A DNA stretch of 64,000 nucleotides from UBA1952 sp965200035 (GTDB lineage Bacteria > Bacteroidota > Bacteroidia > Chitinophagales > Chitinophagaceae), in the NCBI GenBank assembly GCA_965200035.1, contig OZ241334.1, positions 3,224,001 to 3,288,000 of the forward strand, written 5' to 3'. Shown here one piece after another: positions 1 to 7,768 of the stretch. Positions within the stretch are counted from its first letter, which is position 1. Every line of letters begins with the position of its first letter. The translations under genes were made by a program, and so were the position numbers. The notes beneath the pieces were generated by a model, which made no database searches, was not told the origin of the DNA, and saw only the letters and a program-made list of their open reading frames with translations.

Positions 1-180
1 GTTGGCCGCAATGGCAAACGGAGTGGTAATGGAAAACAGCGCCAGATACTTAAGCGTAAGCGGGCTGATGTAAGACGCAGCCAGGCAAAGCAATAGCCAC
101 AAGGCAGCGCAGGTATTAAGCAGAAATGCCAGATTGCCGAAAATACGGCGGAAAAGAGAGGATTTGACTGTCGTGTTGAT
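1..180 (-). CDS. Membrane protein, N-terminal fragment (possible endonuclease/exonuclease/phosphatase family)
   Basis: The complement of the first 180 bases is an open frame of about 60 residues that runs off the window. It has a basic start (KSSLFRR) and two hydrophobic segments (around LWLLLCLAASYI and YLALFSITTPFAIA). In related Bacteroidota a membrane-anchored EEP-family phosphatase/nuclease often follows a pair of rhomboid genes; that assignment rests on context because the catalytic domain lies outside the window. It lies about 43 nt after the rhomboid at 224-1114, on the same strand, so it is probably the last gene of that operon. No ATG, GTG or TTG precedes the hydrophobic part in this frame. 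The codon where a start would be expected is ATC (180-178), after in-frame stops. Confidence 0.45.
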   Translation of the reverse strand, partial: MNTTVKSSLFRRIFGNLAFLLNTCAALWLLLCLAASYISPLTLKYLALFSITTPFAIAAN

Positions 181-223
181 GTTACTATGTTATTAACAGG
201 GATACATAATTGATAACCATGTT

Positions 224-1114
224 CTATTCTGAATCCTTGCTTGCTTTCAGCAGCAGCTCCCGCTCTTCCTTGGACAGCGAATTGTAACCCCGCTGATTGA
301 TCTTGTCCAGAATCTCGTCAATACGTTTTTCGGCTCCATTCTTGGAAGAGGTAAAGCTGTTGATGGCGCGGGTCCGGCGGCTGTCGTTGCGCTGGCTGTG
401 CGCGTATTCATTCGGTGTGCCGAGATTACCCATCCATTCGCTCATGCTGTACATCCAGCGCCCGGGCTGATAGCCTCTTTTTACTGCGGTCATCGTCAAG
501 AAACCTGTCAGCGCAGCACCGATATTCAGCATCAGATATGCGCCACTGCTGAATGCAAAAGCCGTGAGCAAAAGATAGATTGCGGCCACTACCAAGAGCG
601 GTATGCCAAAGCTTTCACCGATATAAAAGCGGTACTTTGGAGTAAGCGTAATGAGCGCGATCAGCAGCGCCATCACTCCCGGCTGCCCGGTGATCAGGAA
701 GCTGTGCGGAAGAAAGGTGGCGGATGGAATCAACTGCCCGAGCAGGTAAAAAATACCCCCGCCTACGAGACCATAAAAATAGATGGGTATTACCTGACGG
801 TAGCCTACCATCATCTGAATGGCATTGCCAAAGCAATACAGCCAGACCATATTGCTCACCCATTCAAAGAAGCCATCGTGTACCCACCCATAAGTGAGCA
901 GTGTCCAGAAATGAGCAGGAAAATCATGTAATAAAGGCAGGCCGGCATAAGGCAATACAGTACTCTTGGCGGCAAGACCAGTAAAGCCGAACACGATCAG
1001 GCTTACCCGCGCGAGATGAAATGCAATAAAGCCTGTGCCCGAAGCCGCAATCAGCTGCAGCACCGCATTCTGACTAAAGCCCGGTACGTAAAAATTAGGT
1101 AATCGTTTGGACAT
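224..1114 (-). CDS. Rhomboid-family membrane protein, probably catalytically inactive
   Basis: A 296-aa multi-pass protein with the rhomboid fold: a WxxxTYGWVHDGFFEW-like loop (about residues 70-85) followed by six or so hydrophobic helices. Active rhomboids have a GxSG serine in TM4 and a histidine in TM6. Here the TM4 motif reads GQPG (143-146), with proline in place of the serine, and the TM6 motif reads LNIGAALTG (196-204), with asparagine in place of histidine. Both dyad residues are therefore missing, so proteolysis is unlikely. It may be a rhomboid pseudoprotease that binds or chaperones membrane proteins. The soluble C-tail (about 220-296) is charged and helical. It is 36 nt downstream of an intact rhomboid, with which it is probably co-transcribed and may form a pair. 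Confidence 0.85.
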   Translation of the reverse strand: MSKRLPNFYVPGFSQNAVLQLIAASGTGFIAFHLARVSLIVFGFTGLAAKSTVLPYAGLPLLHDFPAHFWTLLTYGWVHDGFFEWVSNMVWLYCFGNAIQMMVGYRQVIPIYFYGLVGGGIFYLLGQLIPSATFLPHSFLITGQPGVMALLIALITLTPKYRFYIGESFGIPLLVVAAIYLLLTAFAFSSGAYLMLNIGAALTGFLTMTAVKRGYQPGRWMYSMSEWMGNLGTPNEYAHSQRNDSRRTRAINSFTSSKNGAEKRIDEILDKINQRGYNSLSKEERELLLKASKDSE

Positions 1115-1150
1115 GATAATTGCTAAAGTTACTTGCTCTCCTGTGATAAA

Positions 1151-1963
1151 TCAATAAAAATGCCGTTTGTCCTGTTGCCATATCTTCAGGATAATGAATG
1201 CCACGAGCATACCGCCAATGTGTGCAAAGTGAGCCACGTTATCATCGGGCGCATTCTGCCAGGCAGCATACAATTCGAGTAAAGCGTACCCGGTCACAAT
1301 CCATTTAGCCTTGATCGGGATAGGAGGAAAGATAAGCATCAGCTCTGTATTCGGGAACAGGTAACCGAATGCAAACAACACTCCGAATACAGCGCCGGAA
1401 GCGCCAACCATAGGCCCGTCAAATTGACTATTCATAGCTTTGCTGAGCTGCATAACCGCATCCCGCGCACCTATAATATTTGTGGCTGATGGGTCCAGCG
1501 CCAAATGGTATTTCTGAAGAATCTGACCAAAAAGTTCCTGGGTAGGATGGCTTCTGAATAAATGAAAGCTCTTGTAAAGCGGCTCAAACTGAACGGCCAA
1601 TGTGCCCATATAACAGAGCGATGCACCAATGCCGCAGATCAGATAGAAGATCAGAAAACGCTTGGGTCCCCAGCGGTTTTCCAGGATGCTGCCAAACATC
1701 CACAGCGCAAACATATTGGAGAAGATGTGCAGAATAGTGTCATCCAGACTATAAGGCGAGCCGTGCATGAATATATGGGTTACCAGTTGCCAGGGCTTGA
1801 ACAGGTGTGAGCGCATATAATGCAGTCCCAGGTAATCCTGCAGATTCACGTGAAAGGTGCGCGCCAGAATAAACTGCAGCAGCACCATAATCACATTAAT
1901 GATGATCAGGTTTTTGACAATAGGCGGTAGCGCCTGATAACGGCCGGGCCGGAATTCATTCAT
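1151..1963 (-). CDS. Rhomboid family intramembrane serine protease
   Basis: A polytopic rhomboid protease that cleaves transmembrane helices within the membrane. Counting from the ATG at 1963, the nucleophile motif GASG lies at about residues 187-190 (serine 189) and the partner histidine at about 248 in AHFAHIGG. The HIFMHG loop is in the usual place between TM1 and TM2. A start at 1972 would use a TTG that lies inside a perfect -7 promoter box (TACTTTTG, 1977-1970 on this strand), so the ATG at 1963 is preferred. It is followed by the inactive rhomboid at 224-1114 and the truncated gene at the window edge, apparently in one operon. Confidence 0.93.
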   Translation of the reverse strand: MNEFRPGRYQALPPIVKNLIIINVIMVLLQFILARTFHVNLQDYLGLHYMRSHLFKPWQLVTHIFMHGSPYSLDDTILHIFSNMFALWMFGSILENRWGPKRFLIFYLICGIGASLCYMGTLAVQFEPLYKSFHLFRSHPTQELFGQILQKYHLALDPSATNIIGARDAVMQLSKAMNSQFDGPMVGASGAVFGVLFAFGYLFPNTELMLIFPPIPIKAKWIVTGYALLELYAAWQNAPDDNVAHFAHIGGMLVAFIILKIWQQDKRHFY

Positions 1964-1969
1964 ACGCTG

Positions 1970-1977
1970 CAAAAGTA
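1970..1977 (-). promoter_or_regulatory. -7 promoter box of the rhomboid operon
   Basis: TACTTTTG matches the Bacteroidota -7 consensus TAnnTTTG exactly. Only 6 nt separate it from the ATG at 1963, so transcription would begin at or next to the start codon, giving a leaderless or nearly leaderless mRNA. No clear -33 TTTG was identified. Confidence 0.6.
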
Positions 1978-2172
1978 CATGAGGGCACTATTCCAAAAGC
2001 AGGCGAAATGCTAAATAACCACAGGTGTGGCCCCTTTGATGAAAAGAATAGCCTTTCACCCCCAACCATTCATGATATAAAACATGTTTCGCTCCTCCGT
2101 ACGTAGTATAAAAAACGGAAGATCATCCGCGTAAATCGGAAATCAAAAGGTATTTTCGCGCCGGATTCAATT

Positions 2173-2204
2173 TTTTGCATTCTACAATTTTGCATTTTTA
2201 ATTT
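2173..2204 (+). repeat. Interspersed TTTTGCATTC repeat ahead of the CBS gene
   Basis: Two TTTTGCATT modules separated by CTACAA sit 10 nt before the start codon at 2214. Closely similar copies occur at 41457-41528, 57357-57395 and 57453-57488. Three of these sites lie directly upstream of, and point toward, a start codon. The function is not known to me. Confidence 0.6.
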
Positions 2205-2213
2205 CAAAAACTC

Positions 2214-3575
2214 ATGCATCGCGTTTACGATAATATTCTGCAAACCATTGGCGATACACCTCTGGTAAAGCTTAATAAGGTTGTGTCAGACCTGCCCTGT
2301 CCCGTCTATGCCAAAATAGAGTACGGTAACCCCGGTAACAGCATCAAAGACCGTATGGCGCTCAAGATGCTGGAAGTGGCGGAGCAACAGGGCAAGATCA
2401 AGCCGGGCGGTACCATTATCGAAGGCACCAGCGGCAATACCGGCATGGGCTTAGCAATTGCAGCCATCATCAAAGGCTATAAATGCATTTTCACTACTAC
2501 CGATAAGCAGAGCAAGGAAAAGGTGGACATTCTCAAAGCGATGGGCGCAGAGGTGATCGTTTGTCCGACCAATGTAGAGCCGGAAGATCCGCGCAGCTAC
2601 TATTCAGTGTCCAAAAGGCTGGCTACCGAAGTGCCGAATAGCTGGTATGTAAATCAATACGATAATCTCGCCAACCGCCAGGCCCACTACGAAAGCACTG
2701 CGCCGGAAATCTGGAACCAAACGGATGGCAAAGTGACGCACATAGTTGTGGCAAGCGGCACCGGCGGCACCATCACCGGCATCGGGCAGTACATGAAGGA
2801 AAAAAATCCGGATGTGCAGATGTGGGCCATTGATTCTTATGGCTCTCTGCTGAAAAAATGGTTTGATACCGGTGAGCTGGATATGAAAGAAGTACATCCA
2901 TATATTTCAGAAGGCTTTGGGGAAGACTTCCTGCCGGAAAATTATATCCGTGAAGTCATCGATCATTTTGAAAAAGTAACGGATAAGGATGGCGCTGTTA
3001 TGGCCCGCCGCATTGCCAAAGAAGAAGGTATTTTCGTCGGTTACTCTGCCGGCTCAGTAATAGCAGGGCTGCGACAATTGAAAGATAAGCTGAAGCCGAC
3101 TGACTTTGTAGTAGTTGTGTTTCACGATCACGGCAGCCGTTATGTAGGCAAGATTTATAACGATGAGTGGATGCTCGACCGTGGCTTCCTCGATGTGAAT
3201 ACGGTAAAGGATCTTATTGGCGGCCTCGGACGTCGTCGCCTCGTAACCATCAGCGCTGATAAAAAAGTGAGCGATGCATTAGAGCTCATGAAGAAGTATG
3301 ATATTGAGCAGATACCTGTAATGAATGGCGCAGAAGTGACCGGCTCCGTTACCCAGAACGGATTGTTCAAACGCATGATGGAAGATGCCCAGGTCCGCGA
3401 CAAAGCGATCAGTGAAGTACAGGAAACATCCATGCCTATAGTAGCTATGGACATGCAGATAGACCGGCTTTCCAAATACATCAATAAGGATAACGGTGCT
3501 GTGCTGGCGCAGGATGATGCCGGCGATTACCACATCCTCACCAAGTATGATGTGCTGGATGCGCTGGCAAAATAA
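2214..3575 (+). CDS. Cystathionine beta-synthase-type PLP enzyme with C-terminal CBS domain pair
   Basis: A 453-aa fold-type II PLP enzyme. The Schiff-base lysine is K45 in GNSIKDRM, the phosphate/substrate loop is GTSGNTG (71-77), and a glycine-rich PLP phosphate loop, GTGGTITG, follows at about 182-189. The last 120 or so residues (from LGRRRLVTI) form two CBS motifs, the regulatory half seen in cystathionine beta-synthases and absent from plain cysteine synthases. The expected reaction is serine plus homocysteine to cystathionine, or a related cysteine/sulfide exchange; which one cannot be fixed from sequence. The gene stands alone, with an interspersed repeat immediately before the ATG and a near-consensus -7 box (TATTTTCG) at 2151-2158. 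Confidence 0.92.
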   Translation: MHRVYDNILQTIGDTPLVKLNKVVSDLPCPVYAKIEYGNPGNSIKDRMALKMLEVAEQQGKIKPGGTIIEGTSGNTGMGLAIAAIIKGYKCIFTTTDKQSKEKVDILKAMGAEVIVCPTNVEPEDPRSYYSVSKRLATEVPNSWYVNQYDNLANRQAHYESTAPEIWNQTDGKVTHIVVASGTGGTITGIGQYMKEKNPDVQMWAIDSYGSLLKKWFDTGELDMKEVHPYISEGFGEDFLPENYIREVIDHFEKVTDKDGAVMARRIAKEEGIFVGYSAGSVIAGLRQLKDKLKPTDFVVVVFHDHGSRYVGKIYNDEWMLDRGFLDVNTVKDLIGGLGRRRLVTISADKKVSDALELMKKYDIEQIPVMNGAEVTGSVTQNGLFKRMMEDAQVRDKAISEVQETSMPIVAMDMQIDRLSKYINKDNGAVLAQDDAGDYHILTKYDVLDALAK

Positions 3576-3608
3576 TTTGAGGATTTGGTGATTTGAAGAT
3601 GCACTCTT

Positions 3609-3980
3609 ATGGATAATCAGGAAACAAGGCAGCCTTACTTTAAGCGGATATTCAGTCAACTGCCTGTCCTCTTTCCGTTGATTGCCTTGTTTCATATAGC
3701 CCTGCTATTGCTGGCGCTTTGGTCATTTCATGAGGTGCTGGCAGATCCGGTTATCTATTGGACACTCACCGGGCTGGTCATTTATACCATTCTCTGGCTG
3801 GCCGTTTGTGATCTCCGGAAGTGGGCAGGCACCGCTTATATTCTGCTGTCTGCATTATGCATTGCGATTCAGTTTCTGCTGGCAAAGACCGGCTTATGGC
3901 ATGAGGTAACAGAATATTATTTTCCGGTCAATGCCCTACTGTCTTTCTTCGTTCTGTTCTATTACAAACGACTACGGTAA
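3609..3980 (+). CDS. Small four-helix membrane protein, function unknown
   Basis: A 123-aa hydrophobic protein with about four membrane segments (around LFPLIALFHIALLLLALW, YWTLTGLVIYTILWLAV, AYILLSALCIAIQFLLA and VNALLSFFVLFYY). It ends in a short basic tail. I do not recognise the family. Its stop codon overlaps the next start (TAATG at 3978-3982), so it is translationally coupled to the metal/corrin receptor gene. Confidence 0.75.
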   Translation: MDNQETRQPYFKRIFSQLPVLFPLIALFHIALLLLALWSFHEVLADPVIYWTLTGLVIYTILWLAVCDLRKWAGTAYILLSALCIAIQFLLAKTGLWHEVTEYYFPVNALLSFFVLFYYKRLR

Positions 3981-4768
3981 TGGCAGTGTTCCGGGATATG
4001 CTGGGCCACGAAGTCCTGCTGGAACGCACTCCCGCGCGCATCGTGTCATTGGTGCCTTCGCAGACTGAGCTGTTGTATGATCTGGGCTTAGAAGAAGAGA
4101 CGGTAGGCATCACCAAATTCTGCGTTCATCCCGAAGCATGGTTCAGAAGTAAAGAAAGGGTGGGGGGCACCAAGACCGTTCATGCAGAAAAAGTAGCCGC
4201 TTTAAAGCCCGATCTGATCATTGCCAACAAAGAGGAGAATGTAAAAGAGCAGATAGAAGCGCTGAAAACTATAGCTCCGGTATGGGTAAGCGATATAAAA
4301 AACCTGGAGGACTCGCTGCAAATGATTCGGTCAGTAGGCGCAATCTGTAATAAAGAATCAAAAGCCATTCAACTGGCAGAAGCCATCCGGCAAGGCTTTG
4401 CGTCTTTGCCCCGTAGCCCCTCTGCGCGAAAAAAAATAGCCTATTGCATCTGGAGAAACCCGTGGATGTGGGCAGGCAGCGATACATTTATCTCCGACCT
4501 GCTCAACCGTTGCGGCTGGCAGAATGCATTGGAAAATGAAAACCGTTACCCATCGCTTGAGCTAAACGCGATTGCTGCACATAATCCACAGATCATTATG
4601 CTGTCGTCCGAGCCGTATCCATTCAGGGAAAGCCATATTGCAGAAGTACAATCCATACTGCCTGATGTAAAAATCCTGCTGGTAGATGGCGAGATGTTTA
4701 GCTGGTACGGCAGCCGGCTGCTCAAAGCAGTTCCTTATCTTAATACACTTATTCAGCAGATCAAATGA
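3980..4768 (+). CDS. BtuF/FepB-like helical-backbone metal or corrin receptor without signal peptide
   Basis: A 262-aa protein of the periplasmic-binding-protein III family used for vitamin B12, siderophores and metals. Typical marks are the opening RDMLGHEV...ARIVSLVPSQTELLYDLG, the VGGTKTVHAEKVAALKPDLI block and ALKPDLIIANKEEN. Family members are normally exported, but this one starts directly on the mature fold with no signal peptide or lipobox, and no upstream in-frame start would add one. It may act in the cytoplasm, as suspected for similar Bacteroidota proteins. It overlaps its upstream neighbour by one base and its downstream neighbour by four (ATGA). No permease or ATPase gene is nearby. 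The ligand is unknown. Confidence 0.85.
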   Translation: MAVFRDMLGHEVLLERTPARIVSLVPSQTELLYDLGLEEETVGITKFCVHPEAWFRSKERVGGTKTVHAEKVAALKPDLIIANKEENVKEQIEALKTIAPVWVSDIKNLEDSLQMIRSVGAICNKESKAIQLAEAIRQGFASLPRSPSARKKIAYCIWRNPWMWAGSDTFISDLLNRCGWQNALENENRYPSLELNAIAAHNPQIIMLSSEPYPFRESHIAEVQSILPDVKILLVDGEMFSWYGSRLLKAVPYLNTLIQQIK

Positions 4769-6336
4769 ATGATGCCATTACCCCGAAGCGCAGGGAATAC
4801 TGGAGCCTGATCATTATCCCGCTCTACCTCGCCATTTGTTTTTTCCTGCTGCCTGCATTCCGCGAGATCATTGATCCTGATGATACCGCCTACCTGAAAA
4901 TAGCAGACCGCTACGCTTCCGGCGACTGGAAAATGGCTGTAAATGGCATGTGGAGTCCGCTCAACTCATGGATCGCCGCACCTTTATTGTCCATCACCGG
5001 CATCAAGACTATGATGCTCTTTAAGTACCTGAATTTCGTGTTCGGCGGCATTGGTTTATTAGCCATGCGCGCGCTCATTCAGAAATCCGGCATCTCTGTA
5101 AAATATCATTTCCTTGCCCTGCTCGGCATTCTTCCTTTTTTTGTTTATGCCACCTATCATGAGCTTGGGGTCGATTGGCTGCAATGCACGGTGCTGCTGC
5201 TGTACATCAACCTGATCTTTTCAAAAAACTATCCTAAAAACTGGCTGTATCCCTTACTGTGCGGCGTTTTGGGTGTGCTGGCCTATTATGCCAAGTATTA
5301 CAACTTCCATTTCTTCTGGCTGCATTTTACCGTGGCCAACTTTTTCTGGTTCTACCAGTGGAATGATAAAAAACTGCAGAAGCGATTCTGGAGCTGGATG
5401 GCTACTGGCATTATCACCCTCATTCTTCTGGCGATTCCGTGGGTACTGCTGCTGCACATGAAGTATGGTTTTTACGGGCTCAACTACAATGGCAAGTTCG
5501 ACCTCGCATGGAGCCTTGACCAGATGGTGCTTACCAAGCATACCCAGGCTTTGCTGCAACCCACCTTGCCAGGCTCAGCATCTTTTCTGGAAGACCCTAT
5601 CTGGCACAAGCACGATTCCTTTGTAACTCCATTCTCCTCGTTCGCGCTGTTCCGCAGGCAAATCGCTATTTCGCTCATCGCCTTTACCACTTTCTTTGAA
5701 ACGCTGAACACTTATTCGGCCCTGTTCTTTGCGGTGGCGGCTTATTACCTGTTCCGGTTCTTCAGTGGCGGCTTCCGCGAGCGTAGCTTTAACACCTTTG
5801 CCATACTGGTCTGCATCGTCATGCCATCCGGTTATTTTCTCTTTCACTTCGAGCCTCGCTTTTTATGGCCGGTATGTCTGCTGGGCTATATACTGGGTTT
5901 GCAATTGTTAGAGCAGGAAATATGGCCGCTGGTTAAAAGCCGCGCCGTACAATGGCTCGTAGCGTTGGTGTATGTATTTACGTTCTGCATTACACCCATG
6001 CGCGATCTCTTCAAAAATATCCAGCGCGACGATGAAGTCAATGAATGGGCGGATGCTTTGAAGCCCCTGCATCTGGAAGGTGCTACTTTTATTACCAATG
6101 GCAATCAGAATACGCTGATGCGTTTCGCATATCTGTCCGGCATGAGCCTCTCTGTATATCGCATCTGGGATGTGACCCCCAAAGCGCTGATCGACGATGT
6201 GAACAAATACAAAATCAATTATTATCTGGAGATGGTCCGGGAAGGCCGTCCGCTGCTGCCGTGCTCATACGTATCGCAATTTCCCGAGATTACCGGCGGC
6301 AAATTTCCGTTCGTGAAGATTTATAAGCTGCATTAA
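4765..6336 (+). CDS. Polytopic membrane protein, ArnT/GT39-like GT-C glycosyltransferase candidate
   Basis: A 523-aa protein with about ten to twelve membrane helices. After the first helix it has an acidic pair in DPDDTAYL (D39, D40), where GT-C fold polyprenyl-phosphate-dependent glycosyltransferases carry their catalytic aspartate. A soluble C-terminal domain of about 100 residues follows the last helix. These features fit the ArnT/PMT (GT39) superfamily, which transfers sugars from lipid carriers on the outer face of the inner membrane. Donor and acceptor cannot be read from sequence. The start overlaps the preceding gene by 4 nt, so this is the last gene of the 3609-6336 operon. Confidence 0.75.
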   Translation: MNDAITPKRREYWSLIIIPLYLAICFFLLPAFREIIDPDDTAYLKIADRYASGDWKMAVNGMWSPLNSWIAAPLLSITGIKTMMLFKYLNFVFGGIGLLAMRALIQKSGISVKYHFLALLGILPFFVYATYHELGVDWLQCTVLLLYINLIFSKNYPKNWLYPLLCGVLGVLAYYAKYYNFHFFWLHFTVANFFWFYQWNDKKLQKRFWSWMATGIITLILLAIPWVLLLHMKYGFYGLNYNGKFDLAWSLDQMVLTKHTQALLQPTLPGSASFLEDPIWHKHDSFVTPFSSFALFRRQIAISLIAFTTFFETLNTYSALFFAVAAYYLFRFFSGGFRERSFNTFAILVCIVMPSGYFLFHFEPRFLWPVCLLGYILGLQLLEQEIWPLVKSRAVQWLVALVYVFTFCITPMRDLFKNIQRDDEVNEWADALKPLHLEGATFITNGNQNTLMRFAYLSGMSLSVYRIWDVTPKALIDDVNKYKINYYLEMVREGRPLLPCSYVSQFPEITGGKFPFVKIYKLH

Positions 6337-6413
6337 CAATGATCCTGCAAGTCCCGAAAGAAGGCTTGCCCGCTCCTAACCGGTCCCGGGGAACAAATAA
6401 AGATTTTGTTTTT

Positions 6414-6421
6414 TACCTTTG
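6414..6421 (+). promoter_or_regulatory. -7 promoter box of the aldolase gene
   Basis: TACCTTTG is an exact TAnnTTTG match. It lies 30 nt before the ATG at 6452, giving a 5' UTR of about 25 nt. Its position downstream of an alternative TTG at 6419 argues for the ATG at 6452. Confidence 0.6.
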
Positions 6422-6451
6422 CACCCGATTTCAAAAACTTCTCATACAAAA

Positions 6452-7510
6452 ATGGCTTCTCAAAAGATCCAGGAATTACTGGCCGACAAGGCAGAGTATT
6501 ACCTCAACCACACCTGCAGCACGATTGACAAATCATCCATTCACATCCCGGCTCCCAACACGCTGGATGCAGTATGGAGCGATTCCAACCGCAATATCCA
6601 GACCCTGAAGAACATTGCCGCTCTTCAGAACCATGGCCGCCTTGCAGGTACCGGTTATGTATCTATCCTCCCGGTAGATCAGGGTATTGAGCACAGCGCA
6701 GGCGCTTCTTTTGCACCGAACCCGGCCTATTTTGATCCTGAGAATATTGTAAAGCTCGCTATCGAAGGCGGTTGCAATGCCGTAGCGTCTACCTATGGCG
6801 TACTGGGCATGACTGCACGCAAGTATGCGCATAAGATTCCGTTCATCGTAAAGATCAACCACAACGAGTTCATTTCTTATCCCAATAAGTTTGACCAGAT
6901 CATGTTCGGCACCATTAAGGATGCATGGAACATGGGCGCTACCGCAGTAGGTGCTACTATTTATTTTGGCAGCGATGAAAGCGCACGCCAGATTGTAGAA
7001 GTAGCCAAGGCATTTGAATATGCGCACGAGCTGGGCATGGCTACCGTACTCTGGTGCTATCTCCGCAACAATGCATTCAAGAAAGACGGAGTAGATTACC
7101 ACACCGCTGCCGATCTAACCGGTCAGGCCAACCATTTGGGCGTAACCATTCAGGCTGATATCATTAAGCAAAAATTACCGGTTGGCAATGGCGGCTATAA
7201 TGCCCTCAACTATGGTAAGACCCATAAAGACGTTTACAGCAAGCTGACCACCGATCACCCGATCGATCTTTGCCGCTATCAGGTAGCCAACTGCTACATG
7301 GGTAAGGTTGGCCTGATCAACTCAGGTGGTGAAAGCAAGGGCGCAAGCGATCTGGCAGAAGCTGTGACGACTGCTGTAGTGAATAAGCGTGCCGGTGGCA
7401 TGGGCCTGATTTCCGGCCGCAAGGCATTCCAGAAGCCGCTGAAAGATGGGGTAGAATTGCTGAATACCATTCAGGACGTATATCTGGATAATAGCATTAC
7501 CGTTGCTTAA
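6452..7510 (+). CDS. fbaB: Class I fructose-bisphosphate aldolase (DhnA/FbaB type)
   Basis: A 352-aa archaeal-type class I aldolase that interconverts fructose 1,6-bisphosphate with glyceraldehyde-3-phosphate and dihydroxyacetone phosphate in glycolysis and gluconeogenesis, using a lysine Schiff base and no metal. Family marks are LPVDQGIEH (about residues 69-77), the KIPFIVKINHNEF strand and AVGATIYFGS. Length and layout fit the bacterial FbaB group. The ATG at 6452 is chosen because the -7 box sits at 6414-6421; a longer frame from 6419 would begin inside the promoter. It stands alone and is followed by a strong terminator. Confidence 0.93.
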   Translation: MASQKIQELLADKAEYYLNHTCSTIDKSSIHIPAPNTLDAVWSDSNRNIQTLKNIAALQNHGRLAGTGYVSILPVDQGIEHSAGASFAPNPAYFDPENIVKLAIEGGCNAVASTYGVLGMTARKYAHKIPFIVKINHNEFISYPNKFDQIMFGTIKDAWNMGATAVGATIYFGSDESARQIVEVAKAFEYAHELGMATVLWCYLRNNAFKKDGVDYHTAADLTGQANHLGVTIQADIIKQKLPVGNGGYNALNYGKTHKDVYSKLTTDHPIDLCRYQVANCYMGKVGLINSGGESKGASDLAEAVTTAVVNKRAGGMGLISGRKAFQKPLKDGVELLNTIQDVYLDNSITVA

Positions 7511-7535
7511 TAAGTAGCTGTAAAACAAGTTGGAA

Positions 7536-7568
7536 GGGCTGCACGGTCATCGCGCAGCCCCTTTTTTT
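7536..7568 (+). terminator. Intrinsic terminator after the aldolase gene
   Basis: The stem GGGCTGC / GCAGCCC (7536-7542 with 7554-7560) is followed by a run of seven T residues. Confidence 0.85.
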
Positions 7569-7768
7569 GCATTAAAACCAACGTTATCAGATATTAAGCA
7601 GTCTATGTAATGAGGCCTAATCCGCTCTTACAGTAAAATTTGCAGATAAAGAGCGCTTGTATATTAAATATGCATTGTTTATCTTGGCAAAGTGTTTGTT
7701 AATTTTTAGTCCCTAAATCTATTTCCTCTAATTCGTCCGAATAAATACCTGAACGACAATTTGCTCTT

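Noticed and set aside
398..931. 177-aa plus-strand ORF
   Set aside because: Antisense to the well-supported rhomboid pseudoprotease.
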